Shown: positions 25,743 to 34,824 of the stretch, piece after piece
How positions within the stretch are numbered: position 1 is the first letter of the stretch
Layout of the letters: every line of letters begins with the position of its first letter
From: Chthoniobacter flavus
Lineage (GTDB): Bacteria > Verrucomicrobiota > Verrucomicrobiia > Chthoniobacterales > Terrimicrobiaceae
Assembly (NCBI GenBank): GCA_945883435.1
Contig: CAMCXK010000022.1
Span: forward strand, 1 to 44,995
Length of the DNA: 44,995 nt
Direction: 5' to 3'
The notes under the pieces: model-generated
Told to the model about the DNA's origin: nothing
What the model saw: only the letters and a program-made list of their open reading frames with translations
Databases searched by the model: none
Made by a program: the position numbers and the translations under genes

Positions 25743-26327
25743 TCAAAAACTTGGGCACCGGGATTCGAGCGTCAGGCGTTCGGAATCCCGGGCGCTCAGT
25801 TCCCTCCAGGAGCCGGCGGGCAGAGATTCCATCGTCCAGTCCCCCACGGCGGTCCGGATCAATCGCAGGGTGGGGTGTCCCACGGCCGCGGTCATTCTCC
25901 GAACCTGCCGGTTGCGCCCCTCGTGCAAACGCAATTCGATCCACACGTCCTCGACCGATTTGCGGAGCCTGACGGGAGGGTCGCGCGGTGGCCACTCCGG
26001 CGGGGGGGCCAATCGCCGGGCGTGTGCCGGCAAAGTGGGCTTGCCGTCAAGGGGAATTCCGGTGCGGAGTTTCGACAAAGAATCCTCTGTCGGTCGCCTT
26101 TCGACCAAAACATGGTATGTCTTGCAGACGTGACGGCTTGAATCGAGCAGGCGGGAGGTCCAGCGGGCCTCGTCGCTCAGCAGGAGGAGTCCCTCGGAGT
26201 CGGCATCCAGCCTGCCAATCGGGTAAACGCGTTTGGGCAGTCCGAATTCCGCAAGCGTCCGGTGGGGGCTCCCGTTCGGAGTGAACTGCGAGAGCACTCC
26301 GTAGGGCTTGTGGAATGCCAGGATCAC
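25743..26327 (-). CDS. rluE: 23S rRNA pseudouridine synthase, RsuA/RluE type
   Basis: The 194-residue protein has the RsuA-family blocks 'FHKPYGVLSQF', 'VYPIGRLDADSEGLLLLSD' (catalytic Asp in GRLD) and 'LHEGRNRQVRRMTAAVGH'. It has no N-terminal S4 domain, which with its size points to RluE, the enzyme for one 23S uridine; RluF/RsuA-like specificity is not excluded. The start is GTG 26327, overlapping the kdsD stop as GTGA. Third gene of the cimA-kdsD-rluE operon. Confidence 0.88.
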   Translation of the reverse strand: MILAFHKPYGVLSQFTPNGSPHRTLAEFGLPKRVYPIGRLDADSEGLLLLSDEARWTSRLLDSSRHVCKTYHVLVERRPTEDSLSKLRTGIPLDGKPTLPAHARRLAPPPEWPPRDPPVRLRKSVEDVWIELRLHEGRNRQVRRMTAAVGHPTLRLIRTAVGDWTMESLPAGSWRELSARDSERLTLESRCPSF

Positions 26328-27331
26328 ACCACTTTCAAACGCGAGAGGTCCTGCGAGTCCACCATTCCGATGGGATGACGATTCCCATCGAGCACCACCA
26401 GGTCGTCGATCCGGTGTTGCTCCAAAAGTTGCAGGACCTCCGCGGCCAGGCGGTCTCCAGTGATCGATACCGGCCTCAAGGTCATCAAGTCACCGACCGG
26501 CATGGAACCAATACCGGGGTTGCCGGGAAAATGGCGGGCGAAGTCGCCATGTGTGAAAATTCCCGCCAGTGTTCCGTCGGGGTGGACAACAACAGCAGCT
26601 CCGGTGCGTTGCGCCGTCATCGCCTGGATCGCCTCGACAACCGGCGTTGTCGGGGAAATCACGGCGAGCGCGGTTGCCGGCCGCATGATTTGATCGACCT
26701 TGAGAAGCAGAGACCGGCCGAGTGATCCGCCGGGGTGGAATCTGGCGAAATCCTCTTTTTGAAATCCCCGGCTTTCGAGCAATGCCATGGCCAAGGCGTC
26801 TCCGAGAACCAGCATCGCGGTCGAACTGGACGTGGGGGCAAGATTCAAGGGGCAGGCCTCCTGCGAAACCGATACATCGAGCACCGCGCTGGCCACTTTC
26901 GCCAGCGACGAGTTTGCATCGCCGGTGAAAGCGATGATTGGCAAGCCGAGGCGCACGAGTGCCGGAAGAACCGAGAGCAATTCCTGGGTTTCCCCGCTGT
27001 AGCTCAGGGCCAGCACCACGTCGCCCTCGGAGACGATGCCGAGATCCCCGTGCAAGGCGTTCACCGAATTCAAAACCACAGCGGTCGATCCCGTGCTGGT
27101 AAGGGTTGCAGCGATCTTCTCGCCGATGTGGCCGGACTTTCCAACGCCGAGCACGACCACCTTGTTGCGGCGTTCCACCGCATCCCGCACAAGGCGCACG
27201 GCCGTGTCGAATCGCTCATCCAAACGGGCGGCGACCGAGGCCGCTTCGGACAATTCGATTTCAAAAACCGAACGCGCTCTTTCCAGTGGTGTCATGCGGC
27301 GAGGTTCGGATGTGTTGCTGCGGGAGTCCAT
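26324..27331 (-). CDS. kdsD: D-arabinose-5-phosphate isomerase (KdsD/KpsF/GutQ)
   Basis: KdsD interconverts ribulose-5-phosphate and arabinose-5-phosphate, the first step to Kdo of lipopolysaccharide. The 335-residue protein has a SIS domain (about 40-180; 'VVLGVGKSGHIGEKIAATL', 'LALSYSGETQELL', 'PTSSSTAMLVLGDALAMAL') and a CBS pair (about 210-335; 'DLMTLRPVSITGDRLAAEVL'). Length and order are typical. It lies 18 bases after cimA and overlaps rluE. It implies a Kdo-containing outer membrane. The specific symbol among KdsD, KpsF and GutQ is chosen from chromosomal, non-capsule context. Confidence 0.92.
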   Translation of the reverse strand: MDSRSNTSEPRRMTPLERARSVFEIELSEAASVAARLDERFDTAVRLVRDAVERRNKVVVLGVGKSGHIGEKIAATLTSTGSTAVVLNSVNALHGDLGIVSEGDVVLALSYSGETQELLSVLPALVRLGLPIIAFTGDANSSLAKVASAVLDVSVSQEACPLNLAPTSSSTAMLVLGDALAMALLESRGFQKEDFARFHPGGSLGRSLLLKVDQIMRPATALAVISPTTPVVEAIQAMTAQRTGAAVVVHPDGTLAGIFTHGDFARHFPGNPGIGSMPVGDLMTLRPVSITGDRLAAEVLQLLEQHRIDDLVVLDGNRHPIGMVDSQDLSRLKVV

Positions 27332-27349
27332 GGGGTTGAATCCTGTGTG

Positions 27350-28915
27350 TCAGGCTCCGCGCCGGCGGGCGGCGTGGAATTCATAACTGTCCACCAGCGC
27401 GAGCCAACTGGCCTCGATGATGTTGTCCGAGACGCCGACAGTGCCCCACGAGGTGTGGCCGTCGGTGGAAACAATCAGCACACGGGTGCGTGCCGCAGTG
27501 CCACGGCCACCGTCGATGATCCGCACTTTGTAATCGCTCAGGCGGACGTCTGCGATCCACGCGCAGGAAGGCGCGAGAGCCTTCCGCAAGGCCGCGTCCA
27601 AGGCGTTCACGGGACCGTCTCCGAGATCCACGGTGTATTGTGCCTCGCCGGCGGCCTCGAGTTTGACTGTGGCCTCGCAGGTGGCGAATCCATGGCGCGC
27701 GGACTGGCGATATGAACAATGGTATTCCTGCAGGCGGAACAGCGGTTCGTGGCGTCCCAGAGTGCGGCGGATCAACAGATCGAAGGAGGCATCCGCCGCT
27801 TCGAACTCGTAGCCTTGGGATTCGCTTTCCTTGACGGTTTTAAGGATCAGTGAGACTTCGGCCGATCCTTTTTCGAGATGGAAGCCGAGTTCGCCCGCCT
27901 TCGCGAGGATGTTGCTCTGGCCGGACATGTCGGAGACGAGAATCGTCTGGGAATTGCCGACCAGGCGGGGATCCATGTGCTCGTAGCTCCGTGCGATTTT
28001 TTGCACGGCATGGACGTGCAATCCACCCTTGTGGGTGAATGCCGCCTCGCCCACGTAAGGGGCGCGGATATCGTGCGGGACATTGGCGAGTTCATCCACG
28101 AAGCGGGAGACCTCGCGCAAAGCGGTCAGGTCGGTAACGCAGGAAACGCCCATTTTCACCTGCAAGGTGGGAATGATGGTGGTGAGGTTGCAGTTGCCGA
28201 CCCGCTCTCCGTAGCCGTTGATGGTGCCCTGCACCTGGCAGGCTCCCGCCTCGATGGCTGCCAGCGCATTCGCCACGCCCAACCCGCAATCATTATGGGT
28301 GTGGATGCCCACAGGGCACTGCAATTGGCGGATGACATCGGTCGTGATGCGATGGATTTCGCCGGGCAACGATCCTCCGTTGGTGTCGCACAGAACCAGC
28401 AGATCGGCCCCGGCGCTTCTCGCTGATCGAAGGGTTTTCAGCGAGTAGTCCGGATCGTCCTTGTAGCTGTCGAAAAAGTGCTCCGCGTCATAGAACACCT
28501 CGCGCCGGTGCGACTTGAGATGGGCCACTGTGTCGGCGATCATGGAGAGGTTCTCCTCCGCCGAAACCCCCAGAACTTCGGTGACATGGAGCAACCAAGT
28601 TTTTCCAACAATCGTCACCACGGGTGTTTGGGCATCCAGAAGGATTCGCACCTGGGCATCGGCCTCGACCGCGATACCGCCCCGCCGGGTGCTTCCGAAG
28701 GCGGCCACCCGCGCGTTTTTCCAGACCACTTTCGAAGCTTCCGCGAAAAATGCGGCGTCCCGGGGATTGGAGCCCGGCCACCCGCCCTCGATGAAATCGA
28801 CCCCAAACTCGTCGAGCTTCCGGGCGACGCGGATTTTGTCGAGCACCGAGAAGGAAATGCCGGTGCCCTGTGTGCCGTCGCGCAGGGTCGTGTCGTAAAT
28901 CGTGACCTTTTTCAT
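27350..28915 (-). CDS. cimA: (R)-citramalate synthase
   Basis: CimA condenses pyruvate and acetyl-CoA to citramalate, feeding isoleucine synthesis without threonine. The 521-residue protein starts 'MKKVTIYDTTLRDGTQGTGI' (metal/catalytic 'DTTLRDG'), has 'FIEGGWPGSNPRD' diagnostic of the CimA group, metal ligands in 'GIHTHNDCGLGVANALAAIE', and a C-terminal regulatory LeuA dimer domain (about 400-515, 'VDLGDGPVNALDAALRKAL'). It is close to 2-isopropylmalate synthase, but the 'GGWPGSNP' block and length favour CimA. First gene of a three-gene operon. Confidence 0.92.
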   Translation of the reverse strand: MKKVTIYDTTLRDGTQGTGISFSVLDKIRVARKLDEFGVDFIEGGWPGSNPRDAAFFAEASKVVWKNARVAAFGSTRRGGIAVEADAQVRILLDAQTPVVTIVGKTWLLHVTEVLGVSAEENLSMIADTVAHLKSHRREVFYDAEHFFDSYKDDPDYSLKTLRSARSAGADLLVLCDTNGGSLPGEIHRITTDVIRQLQCPVGIHTHNDCGLGVANALAAIEAGACQVQGTINGYGERVGNCNLTTIIPTLQVKMGVSCVTDLTALREVSRFVDELANVPHDIRAPYVGEAAFTHKGGLHVHAVQKIARSYEHMDPRLVGNSQTILVSDMSGQSNILAKAGELGFHLEKGSAEVSLILKTVKESESQGYEFEAADASFDLLIRRTLGRHEPLFRLQEYHCSYRQSARHGFATCEATVKLEAAGEAQYTVDLGDGPVNALDAALRKALAPSCAWIADVRLSDYKVRIIDGGRGTAARTRVLIVSTDGHTSWGTVGVSDNIIEASWLALVDSYEFHAARRRGA

Positions 28916-29032
28916 GAGGCCCCCAGACTAGATCCTGTGTGGCTTGGCATCAAGACCCCGCACAGCCTATCCAGGAAAACCAACGGATTCTCAGGGCTTG
29001 TCGGATGACCCGGTAACCGCCACCTTCCGCCC

Positions 29033-30217
29033 GTGGGAAAACGCGTTTTGATCCTCTCCGCCTCCGTGGGTTCGGGCCATGTGAAAGCCGCCGACGCGTT
29101 GGCCCGTGTCATGCGGGGGCGTCCCGATGTGGATGAGATTCTTTCCGACGATTCGCTCGACCACACGAATGTCCTCCACAAGCAATTTTACTCGAAGCTC
29201 TATGCCAAGCTCTCGGCCATGCTCCCCGAGTTTCTGGGGTGGTGGTATGAGACGAGCGACGACCCTTGGGTTGCGGACAAGGGACGTCTCGCTCTCGATC
29301 TTCCGCAGGCCCTGCCCTTGATCAACCTCGTGCGCGAGTTCCGCCCCGATGTCATTCTCTGCACCCACTTCATGCCGGCCGGTGTGATTTCCTGGTTGAT
29401 CGCGACGGGCCGCCTCGAAGCCCGCCTGGGCGTGGTGGTCACCGATTTCCATTTTCACGCGTTTTGGATCACCCGTGCGTTCAATTGGTATTTTGTGGCC
29501 CAGGAAGAGGACAAAATCCACATGGAAGCGCTCGGGCTTCCTTCCGATCGCATCGAGGTCACGGGCATTCCCGTGGAACCCGAGTTCGGGACGCCCGTGG
29601 ACCGCGCTGCGGTCTTGGCCCGCTTTGGATGGACGCCCGGTCGGCCAACGCTTCTTCTCGCCGGAGGTGCCTTGGGTTTGAGCCCGGCATCGGCTGTGAT
29701 CCGTCAACTTCTGCAACTCGACCGGGATGTCCAGACGTTTGTTGTTTGCGGCCGCAATGAGGAAATGCTCGCCGAGGTGGGCGAACTCGTGCGCGACCGT
29801 CCACGGGATTTCCGGATTCTCGGCTACACCACGGAAATGCACGATCTCATGGGGGCCAGCGACGTGCTTTTGAGCAAACCGGGGGGGCTCACAACCGCCG
29901 AGGCCTTGGCGCGCGGGCTTCCCATGGTCATTCTCGATCCGATCGGCGGTCAGGAGGAGCGCAACTCCGACGTTCTTCTCGAGGCCGGGGCTGCGTTGAA
30001 ATGCACGGAGGTCACGGTGCTGGGTCACAAACTCCGCCGTCTTCTCGACGATCCCGCCATGCTCCCGCGGATGTCGGAGAACGCCCGCCGCCTGGGACGA
30101 CCCGCCGCCGCGCGGGATATCGCCCGCATTGTGCTTGAGGAGCCCGACCGCAAGCCGGTTGTCATATCGAAGCTTCGCGAAAAAGCCCTTCGCAAGCGCA
30201 TCGCCGCCGGAGGTTGA
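29033..30217 (+). CDS. MGDG synthase/UgtP-type glycosyltransferase
   Basis: The 394-residue protein begins 'MGKRVLILSASVGSGHVKAA' (GTG start), the N-terminal block of monogalactosyldiacylglycerol synthase and diacylglycerol glucosyltransferases. 'HFMPAGVISWLI' and 'TDFHFHAFWI' follow, then the nucleotide-sugar site 'DVLLSKPGGLTTAEALARGL' and 'PIGGQEERN'. These GT28-type enzymes transfer glucose or galactose to diacylglycerol at the inner membrane. It could serve glycolipid synthesis in place of some phospholipid. GH1 starts 6 bases later on the same strand. Sugar and acceptor are not determined. Confidence 0.88.
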   Translation: MGKRVLILSASVGSGHVKAADALARVMRGRPDVDEILSDDSLDHTNVLHKQFYSKLYAKLSAMLPEFLGWWYETSDDPWVADKGRLALDLPQALPLINLVREFRPDVILCTHFMPAGVISWLIATGRLEARLGVVVTDFHFHAFWITRAFNWYFVAQEEDKIHMEALGLPSDRIEVTGIPVEPEFGTPVDRAAVLARFGWTPGRPTLLLAGGALGLSPASAVIRQLLQLDRDVQTFVVCGRNEEMLAEVGELVRDRPRDFRILGYTTEMHDLMGASDVLLSKPGGLTTAEALARGLPMVILDPIGGQEERNSDVLLEAGAALKCTEVTVLGHKLRRLLDDPAMLPRMSENARRLGRPAAARDIARIVLEEPDRKPVVISKLREKALRKRIAAGG

Positions 30218-30223
30218 TTCCAG

Positions 30224-31741
30224 ATGGCCGGAAATTCATTTTTAATCGGAGTGGCAACCTCCGGCTACCAATCGGAGGGAGGATTCAACGGCACGGCTGA
30301 GCCCCATAACAACTGGGGCGGGGCCGAACAGTCCGGCCGGGTGGAACGCACGGGCCTCGCGGTGGATTTTTGGAACCGCTACCGAGAGGACTTCTCCCTC
30401 GCCCGCGGCATCGGATTGAATGCTTTCCGGCTCAGCATCGAGTGGAGCCGTGTGCAACCTTCGTTTTCCAACGACCCGTCTCCACCGCCGGCATTCGATG
30501 AGGTGGCGATCGATGCGTATGCCGACCGTCTTGCCGCGTGCCGGGAGGCCGGCATGGAGCCGGTCGTGACGCTTCACCATTTCACCCACCCGGCATGGCT
30601 TGGGGTTGATGCCTGGCTGCGGGACGACACGCCGGGTTTTTTTGAAAACTACGTGCGTCATGTGGTTGGGCGATTGAACCGGCGGCTTTCAAGCGTCCAT
30701 GCCCAGCCTCCCTTGTGCTGGTATGTCACGCTCAACGAGCCCAACATGCTCGTTCTCAACACCTATTTGAACCGGCATTTTCCGGGCGGGCCGGAGGCGG
30801 GGATTCCCGTCGGTCTGAGGGCCTACAACCGCATGTTGGCGGCCCATGTGAGGGCCTACCACGCGATCCATTCTTTGCACGAGGAGCATGGATGGGAATC
30901 GCCCCGCGTCACAATGAACACATTTTGCAGCGATGTTTACTGGTCGGAAAAAATGCTTCTCGACCTGCTTCACTTGCGAGTGGCGGATATCCGTGAAAAC
31001 GGGCTCCCCGAATACCTTCAATCCCGCTCGCTGGATTTGTCCCGCCAGTTCACCTCGCTGGCCGCGCACCGCCGCTCCGATCCTGCCGCATGGGCGGCGG
31101 CCGGTTTGCACCGGTTGGCAAATTTTTTTGCCTCCCGGGCGGCGACAGTCGAGGCGTTCCGGTTTTTTCTCGACGAGGCGGCCCGCATTCCGCGCGCCCG
31201 TTTCATGGACTATCTGGGACTCGATTATTACGATCCCTTCCTCAGCCATGCGCTGCGGGCGCCCGACTTTTCGGATTTGGAGTTTAAAAGTTCAAACATC
31301 GCGTCCCATGTGCTTGATGTGTTGGCAAGCAAGTGGTGGGACTGGCATTTCCTGCCTCAAGGCATGACGGTGTTTTGCGAGCACTACGCCAGCAGTTTTC
31401 CGGGCATGGGGATTTTGATCGCCGAAAACGGCATGGCTCTCCGGAGTCGCCGCGACCAGCGGGGAGGGGAGCTTCGGCGGGATCGCCTGACGCGCAGCGA
31501 CTATCTTCGAGCCCACCTTGGGGAGGTGGCTTCCATGCGCGGCCGCGGAGTTCCGCTGCTCGGCTACCTCCATTGGTCGCTCACCGACAACTACGAGTGG
31601 GGTTCGTTCACACCCCGATTTGGATTGTTCCGGATCGATTTCACTGACCAGTTGCGCAGATGCGAGGTGGATCATCTGGGCGACAATCCCTCGGCCACCT
31701 ACCGGGAAATCCTCCGGAGTTGGAATGTCCCTTCCGCTTGA
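30224..31741 (+). CDS. GH1 beta-glucosidase-like enzyme
   Basis: The 505-residue protein has no signal peptide and starts 'MAGNSFLIGVATSGYQSEGG', the first GH1 barrel strand. Catalytic residues are present: acid/base E172 in 'YVTLNEPN' and nucleophile E401 in 'ILIAENGMA'. 'NAFRLSIEWSRV' and the C-terminal 'GYLHWSLTDNYEWG' are also GH1 blocks. GH1 enzymes hydrolyse beta-glucosides, galactosides or glycolipid head groups. It follows the glycolipid glycosyltransferase by 6 bases, so it may act on related cytosolic glycosides or intermediates; that link is inference from position. Length is slightly above the usual 450. Confidence 0.92.
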   Translation: MAGNSFLIGVATSGYQSEGGFNGTAEPHNNWGGAEQSGRVERTGLAVDFWNRYREDFSLARGIGLNAFRLSIEWSRVQPSFSNDPSPPPAFDEVAIDAYADRLAACREAGMEPVVTLHHFTHPAWLGVDAWLRDDTPGFFENYVRHVVGRLNRRLSSVHAQPPLCWYVTLNEPNMLVLNTYLNRHFPGGPEAGIPVGLRAYNRMLAAHVRAYHAIHSLHEEHGWESPRVTMNTFCSDVYWSEKMLLDLLHLRVADIRENGLPEYLQSRSLDLSRQFTSLAAHRRSDPAAWAAAGLHRLANFFASRAATVEAFRFFLDEAARIPRARFMDYLGLDYYDPFLSHALRAPDFSDLEFKSSNIASHVLDVLASKWWDWHFLPQGMTVFCEHYASSFPGMGILIAENGMALRSRRDQRGGELRRDRLTRSDYLRAHLGEVASMRGRGVPLLGYLHWSLTDNYEWGSFTPRFGLFRIDFTDQLRRCEVDHLGDNPSATYREILRSWNVPSA

Positions 31742-31838
31742 TGCCCGCGGATCAAGTTGGCGTTGCATCCGTCCCCGCACTTTGGCTGAATGAACCGGTT
31801 GTGACACCGTCCACCTTCCAACCGGGAGGGCCTTCCCG

Positions 31839-32693
31839 ATGATCGGAGTAATCGCCCATGTTGAAAAGCCCGATGCCCGTCAGGTCGTGCGCGCCTTTGT
31901 GAACGAGTTGGACAAACACGGTCTTCGGGCCCTTCTTCATGAAAAAACCGCGCCCCTTGCAGGCCGGGAGTCAAAATTTTCCGCCCGCCAACTTGCGGCG
32001 GAATGCGACGTGATCGTCGTGCTGGGTGGTGATGGCACCATCCTGCGTGTTGTGCAGGAGCTGGGAGACCGGTTGCCGGTTGTTTTTGGCATCAATATGG
32101 GAACGCTTGGATTTCTCACTTGCCTCGGCTCGGGTGAGATTCCCCGTGCGGTGGAATGTTTGCGCGACCGCAACTTTGCCATCAGCCCCCGGCCTTTGTT
32201 GCGCGCCGAGCTTCGCCCCGCGAAGGGGCGCTCCGGCATCATGTATGCCTTGAACGACACTGTGGTGAGCCGGGGCGAGCGTTCCCAGTTGGTTCAGTTG
32301 CGTGTCACCCTTGGTGGGGTGCCACTCACCGACTACAATGCGGATGGCCTGGTGGTGGCGACGCCCACTGGTTCCACAGCTTACTCGCTTTCGGCCGGCG
32401 GACCGATTTTGATGCCCGATTCCGGATGTTTTGTGATCACTCCGATCTGTCCGCATGTTTTGACCAACCGCTCGGTGGTTGTCGGTGATTCCTCCGAAGT
32501 CGTCATCCGGGTGGCACGGGCGGACCAGATGGCCCAGGTCTCGGTGGATGCCCAAGGGTGGTTTTCACTCGCATCGGCAGATGAGTTGCGAATCAAAAAA
32601 AGCCGTCGCGTGCTGCCACTGGCCATGCTTCCCGAGCGACCGTTCACCGAAGTTCTTCGTCAAAAGCTCAAGTGGACCGGCAGCAATTTATGA
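31839..32693 (+). CDS. nadK: NAD kinase
   Basis: NadK phosphorylates NAD to NADP. The 284-residue protein has the GGDG motif in 'DVIVVLGGDGTILRV', 'VFGINMGTLGFLTCL', the NE/D block 'MYALNDTVVSRGERSQL', and 'YNADGLVVATPTGSTAYSLS'. GGGAGGG sits 7-14 bases before the ATG. It overlaps the following EIIA gene as ATGA. About 100 bases separate it from GH1. Confidence 0.96.
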   Translation: MIGVIAHVEKPDARQVVRAFVNELDKHGLRALLHEKTAPLAGRESKFSARQLAAECDVIVVLGGDGTILRVVQELGDRLPVVFGINMGTLGFLTCLGSGEIPRAVECLRDRNFAISPRPLLRAELRPAKGRSGIMYALNDTVVSRGERSQLVQLRVTLGGVPLTDYNADGLVVATPTGSTAYSLSAGGPILMPDSGCFVITPICPHVLTNRSVVVGDSSEVVIRVARADQMAQVSVDAQGWFSLASADELRIKKSRRVLPLAMLPERPFTEVLRQKLKWTGSNL

Positions 32694-33157
32694 CATCCCT
32701 CCGAAGTATTCTTGCTCCCGCGCAGACCCGTCTGGCCCTCCAGGCTCCCGACTTGGAGGCGGCCACCCGCGAGGTGCTGGAGCTTCTCCGCGGCGATCTG
32801 CGGGTGCTTCAGTGGGACGCCCTGGAAAAAGCCGTCCACGACCGTGCCGCCGCTCCTCTTTGCGCCAAGGGATGCTGCGGCATTCTCATTGCCCATGGCC
32901 GCACCAATGCTGTGGGATCGCTTGTTCTCTCCGCCGGTCGCTTTCCTGCTGGAATTGACGACCCTGCAACCGGCCAGCGGGTCCACTTGGTTTTCGTGGC
33001 GGGCATACCTGCTTCTTTCAACAACGACTATCTCCGCATTGTCGGGACGATTGCGCGTGTTTGCGGGAATCCCGAGAAAAATCGCTCCCTTCTTCAGGCT
33101 ACAATTCCTGCGGACTTCATTGAAATTCTGGCCTCGGGCGAGACGGAGTTGGGATAA
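32690..33157 (+). CDS. PTS EIIA-type (fructose/Ntr) protein, orphan
   Basis: The 155-residue product resembles PTS EIIA of the fructose/mannitol/PtsN group: 'CCGILIAHGRTNAVGSLVLS' around the phosphorylatable His H69, then 'VHLVFVAGIPASFNND' and 'YLRIVGTIARVCGNPEKNRS'. No sugar permease, HPr or EI gene is nearby, so it is more likely a regulatory EIIA (PtsN-like) than part of a transporter. The ATG at 32690 overlaps the nadK stop as ATGA, so its level follows NadK. An in-frame ATG six codons earlier lies inside nadK. Regulatory role is inference. Confidence 0.8.
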   Translation: MTSLRSILAPAQTRLALQAPDLEAATREVLELLRGDLRVLQWDALEKAVHDRAAAPLCAKGCCGILIAHGRTNAVGSLVLSAGRFPAGIDDPATGQRVHLVFVAGIPASFNNDYLRIVGTIARVCGNPEKNRSLLQATIPADFIEILASGETELG

Positions 33158-33395
33158 GGAACGGCAGTCGGGTTCCGGTCGACGCCAGCACCACCCGGAA
33201 TCCAAAGCTTGAGTAGCGCGCTGTTGAACCACGATGCTCCTGGAGTGTGCTGCATTTTTTGGCAATAGGGGCCAAATCCTTGGACCGGGTCTGCCACACA
33301 CAAAAGAGCGTCTTGGACCGCGGGACCAGCACAAACGGCATTCCAAGGAAATTCACGAGCGGAACGGCCTTTATGGCGTAAAAAAAGTCAACCAT
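33117..33395 (-). pseudogene. Shrunken SUMF1-family ORF, probable internally deleted remnant
   Basis: A 92-residue minus-strand frame begins 'MVDFFYAIKAVPLVNFLGMP', with AGGAG five bases before the ATG. Its first half, 'NFLGMPFVLVPRSKTLFCVW' then 'QTRSKDL', matches the N-terminal entry of SUMF1-like domains and the intact gene at 43095 ('NSVGLSFVPVPRFKTLVC', 'RVQDY'). Its second half, 'GSTARYSSFGFRVVLAST', matches the domain's C-terminal strand ('SIGFRIAFA' at 43095). The roughly 190 residues between them, the whole core of the fold, are missing. The frame is open and has a ribosome-binding site, so a short peptide may still be made. It overlaps the EIIA 3' end by 41 bases. It fills most of the gap between EIIA and aspC. 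Confidence 0.5.
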
Positions 33396-33526
33396 TCCGC
33401 TCCTGGGAATACGACATTTTTCACGACTTGCCGCGAGGTTGGGGAAGATGCGAGTTGACGCCCTTCCCGTCGGGCGGATAGTTTCCGCCCTCCGCCCCGT
33501 TGGGCGCCCACACTTATCCCACACCT

Positions 33527-34690
33527 ATGGAAATCGCGAATCGTCTCCAGCAACTCACTCCATCCCTCACCCTCGCCGTCGACAGCAAAGCCAAAGCCAT
33601 GAAGGCGGAAGGCATCGAAGTTTTTGGCTTCGGCGCCGGAGAACCCGATTTCGACACGCCTGAGCACATCAAGGCCGCCGCCATCAAAGCTCTGCAGGAA
33701 GGCAAAACCAAATACACCCCGAGTGCGGGCATTCCGGAGCTGCGCCAAGCGATCTCCCAGAAATTTCTCAAGGACAACGGCCTCGACTACAAACCCAGCC
33801 AAGTCGTTGTCAGCAGCGGCGCGAAGCACTCCTGCTTCAATGCCATTGCTGCTGTGGTCAACGAGGGCGATGAGGTCATCATCCCCGCTCCCTTCTGGCT
33901 CAGCTATCCCGAGATGGTTCGCATTGTCGGCGCCGAACCCGTCATCGTGCCCACGACCCAGGAAAACGACTGGAAGATCACGCCCGAGCAATTTGAAAAT
34001 GCGATGTCGCCAAAGACGAAAATGATCATTTTGAACTCGCCAGGCAACCCGACCGGTTCGGTCTACACCCGCGAAGAGCTCAAGGCGCTCATCGAAGTCG
34101 CCGCCGAGGAGGATATCTTCATTCTCTCCGATGAGATTTATGAGAAACTTACCTACGATGGCGCCGAGCATGTCAGCGTCGCTTCGATCACCCCGGAGGC
34201 CTACGACCTCACGATCACCGTCAACGGATTCAGCAAGCCCTACTCGATGACGGGATGGCGTTTGGGTTATCTTGCCGCTCCCGAGCCCATCGCGCGCGCG
34301 ATTGATTCGATGCAGAGCCACATGACCTCGAACGCTTGTTCCTTCGCCCAATACGGCGGTCTGGCCGCGCTCACCGGCGACCAACAATGCGTGGTCGACA
34401 TGCGCGAGGAGTTCGACATCCGCCGCCAATACATGTTCGAGCGCCTGACCCAGATTCAGGGCCTCTCGGCGGTTCGTCCATTGGGCGCATTCTATGTTTT
34501 GGCAAACATCGCGGCGCTTGGTTTGAAGTCCCAAAATTTTGCCGATCGTCTACTGAGCAAGGCCAGCGTGGCTGTTGTTCCAGGAATCGCCTTCGGTGAT
34601 GACCGCACCATCCGCCTCAGCTATGCCACCAGCTTGGATGTGATCAAAAACGGCTTGGATCGCATCGAGGAGTTCTGCAAAACGCTCTGA
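33527..34690 (+). CDS. aspC: Aspartate aminotransferase (class I, subgroup 1-beta)
   Basis: This PLP enzyme interconverts aspartate/2-oxoglutarate and oxaloacetate/glutamate. The 387-residue protein begins at ATG 33527 ('MEIANRLQQLTPSLTLAVDS') and has 'FGAGEPDFDTPEHIKAAA', 'NSPGNPTGSVY', 'LSDEIYEKLTYDG', the Schiff-base Lys in 'NGFSKPYSMTGWRLGY' and 'IRLSYATS'. The features fit the 1-beta aspartate/prephenate aminotransferase group, so prephenate may also be a substrate. A TTGACG lies about 70 bases upstream. It is a single gene, convergent with gatB. Confidence 0.92.
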   Translation: MEIANRLQQLTPSLTLAVDSKAKAMKAEGIEVFGFGAGEPDFDTPEHIKAAAIKALQEGKTKYTPSAGIPELRQAISQKFLKDNGLDYKPSQVVVSSGAKHSCFNAIAAVVNEGDEVIIPAPFWLSYPEMVRIVGAEPVIVPTTQENDWKITPEQFENAMSPKTKMIILNSPGNPTGSVYTREELKALIEVAAEEDIFILSDEIYEKLTYDGAEHVSVASITPEAYDLTITVNGFSKPYSMTGWRLGYLAAPEPIARAIDSMQSHMTSNACSFAQYGGLAALTGDQQCVVDMREEFDIRRQYMFERLTQIQGLSAVRPLGAFYVLANIAALGLKSQNFADRLLSKASVAVVPGIAFGDDRTIRLSYATSLDVIKNGLDRIEEFCKTL

Positions 34691-34824
34691 CCGCTCGCTC
34701 GCTCCCTCCCAAAGGGCGAGGTGGGGAATTTTTCCTTCCGGGAGGTGGGGGGCCGTTCTTGGCCACCCGCTTCCGCTGTGCCCTCTGCTGAAATTTCCGG
34801 CTGCGGACACTTCCGGGGCAACCC

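Noticed and set aside
28916-29032. T-box or leucine/isoleucine attenuator before cimA
   Set aside because: The 117-bp gap shows no T-box core, leader peptide with branched-chain codons, or terminator hairpin with T-tract.
28991-30028. Minus-strand 345-codon frame opposite the lipid glycosyltransferase
   Set aside because: His/Gly/Arg-rich shadow of a gene with clear GT28-type motifs.
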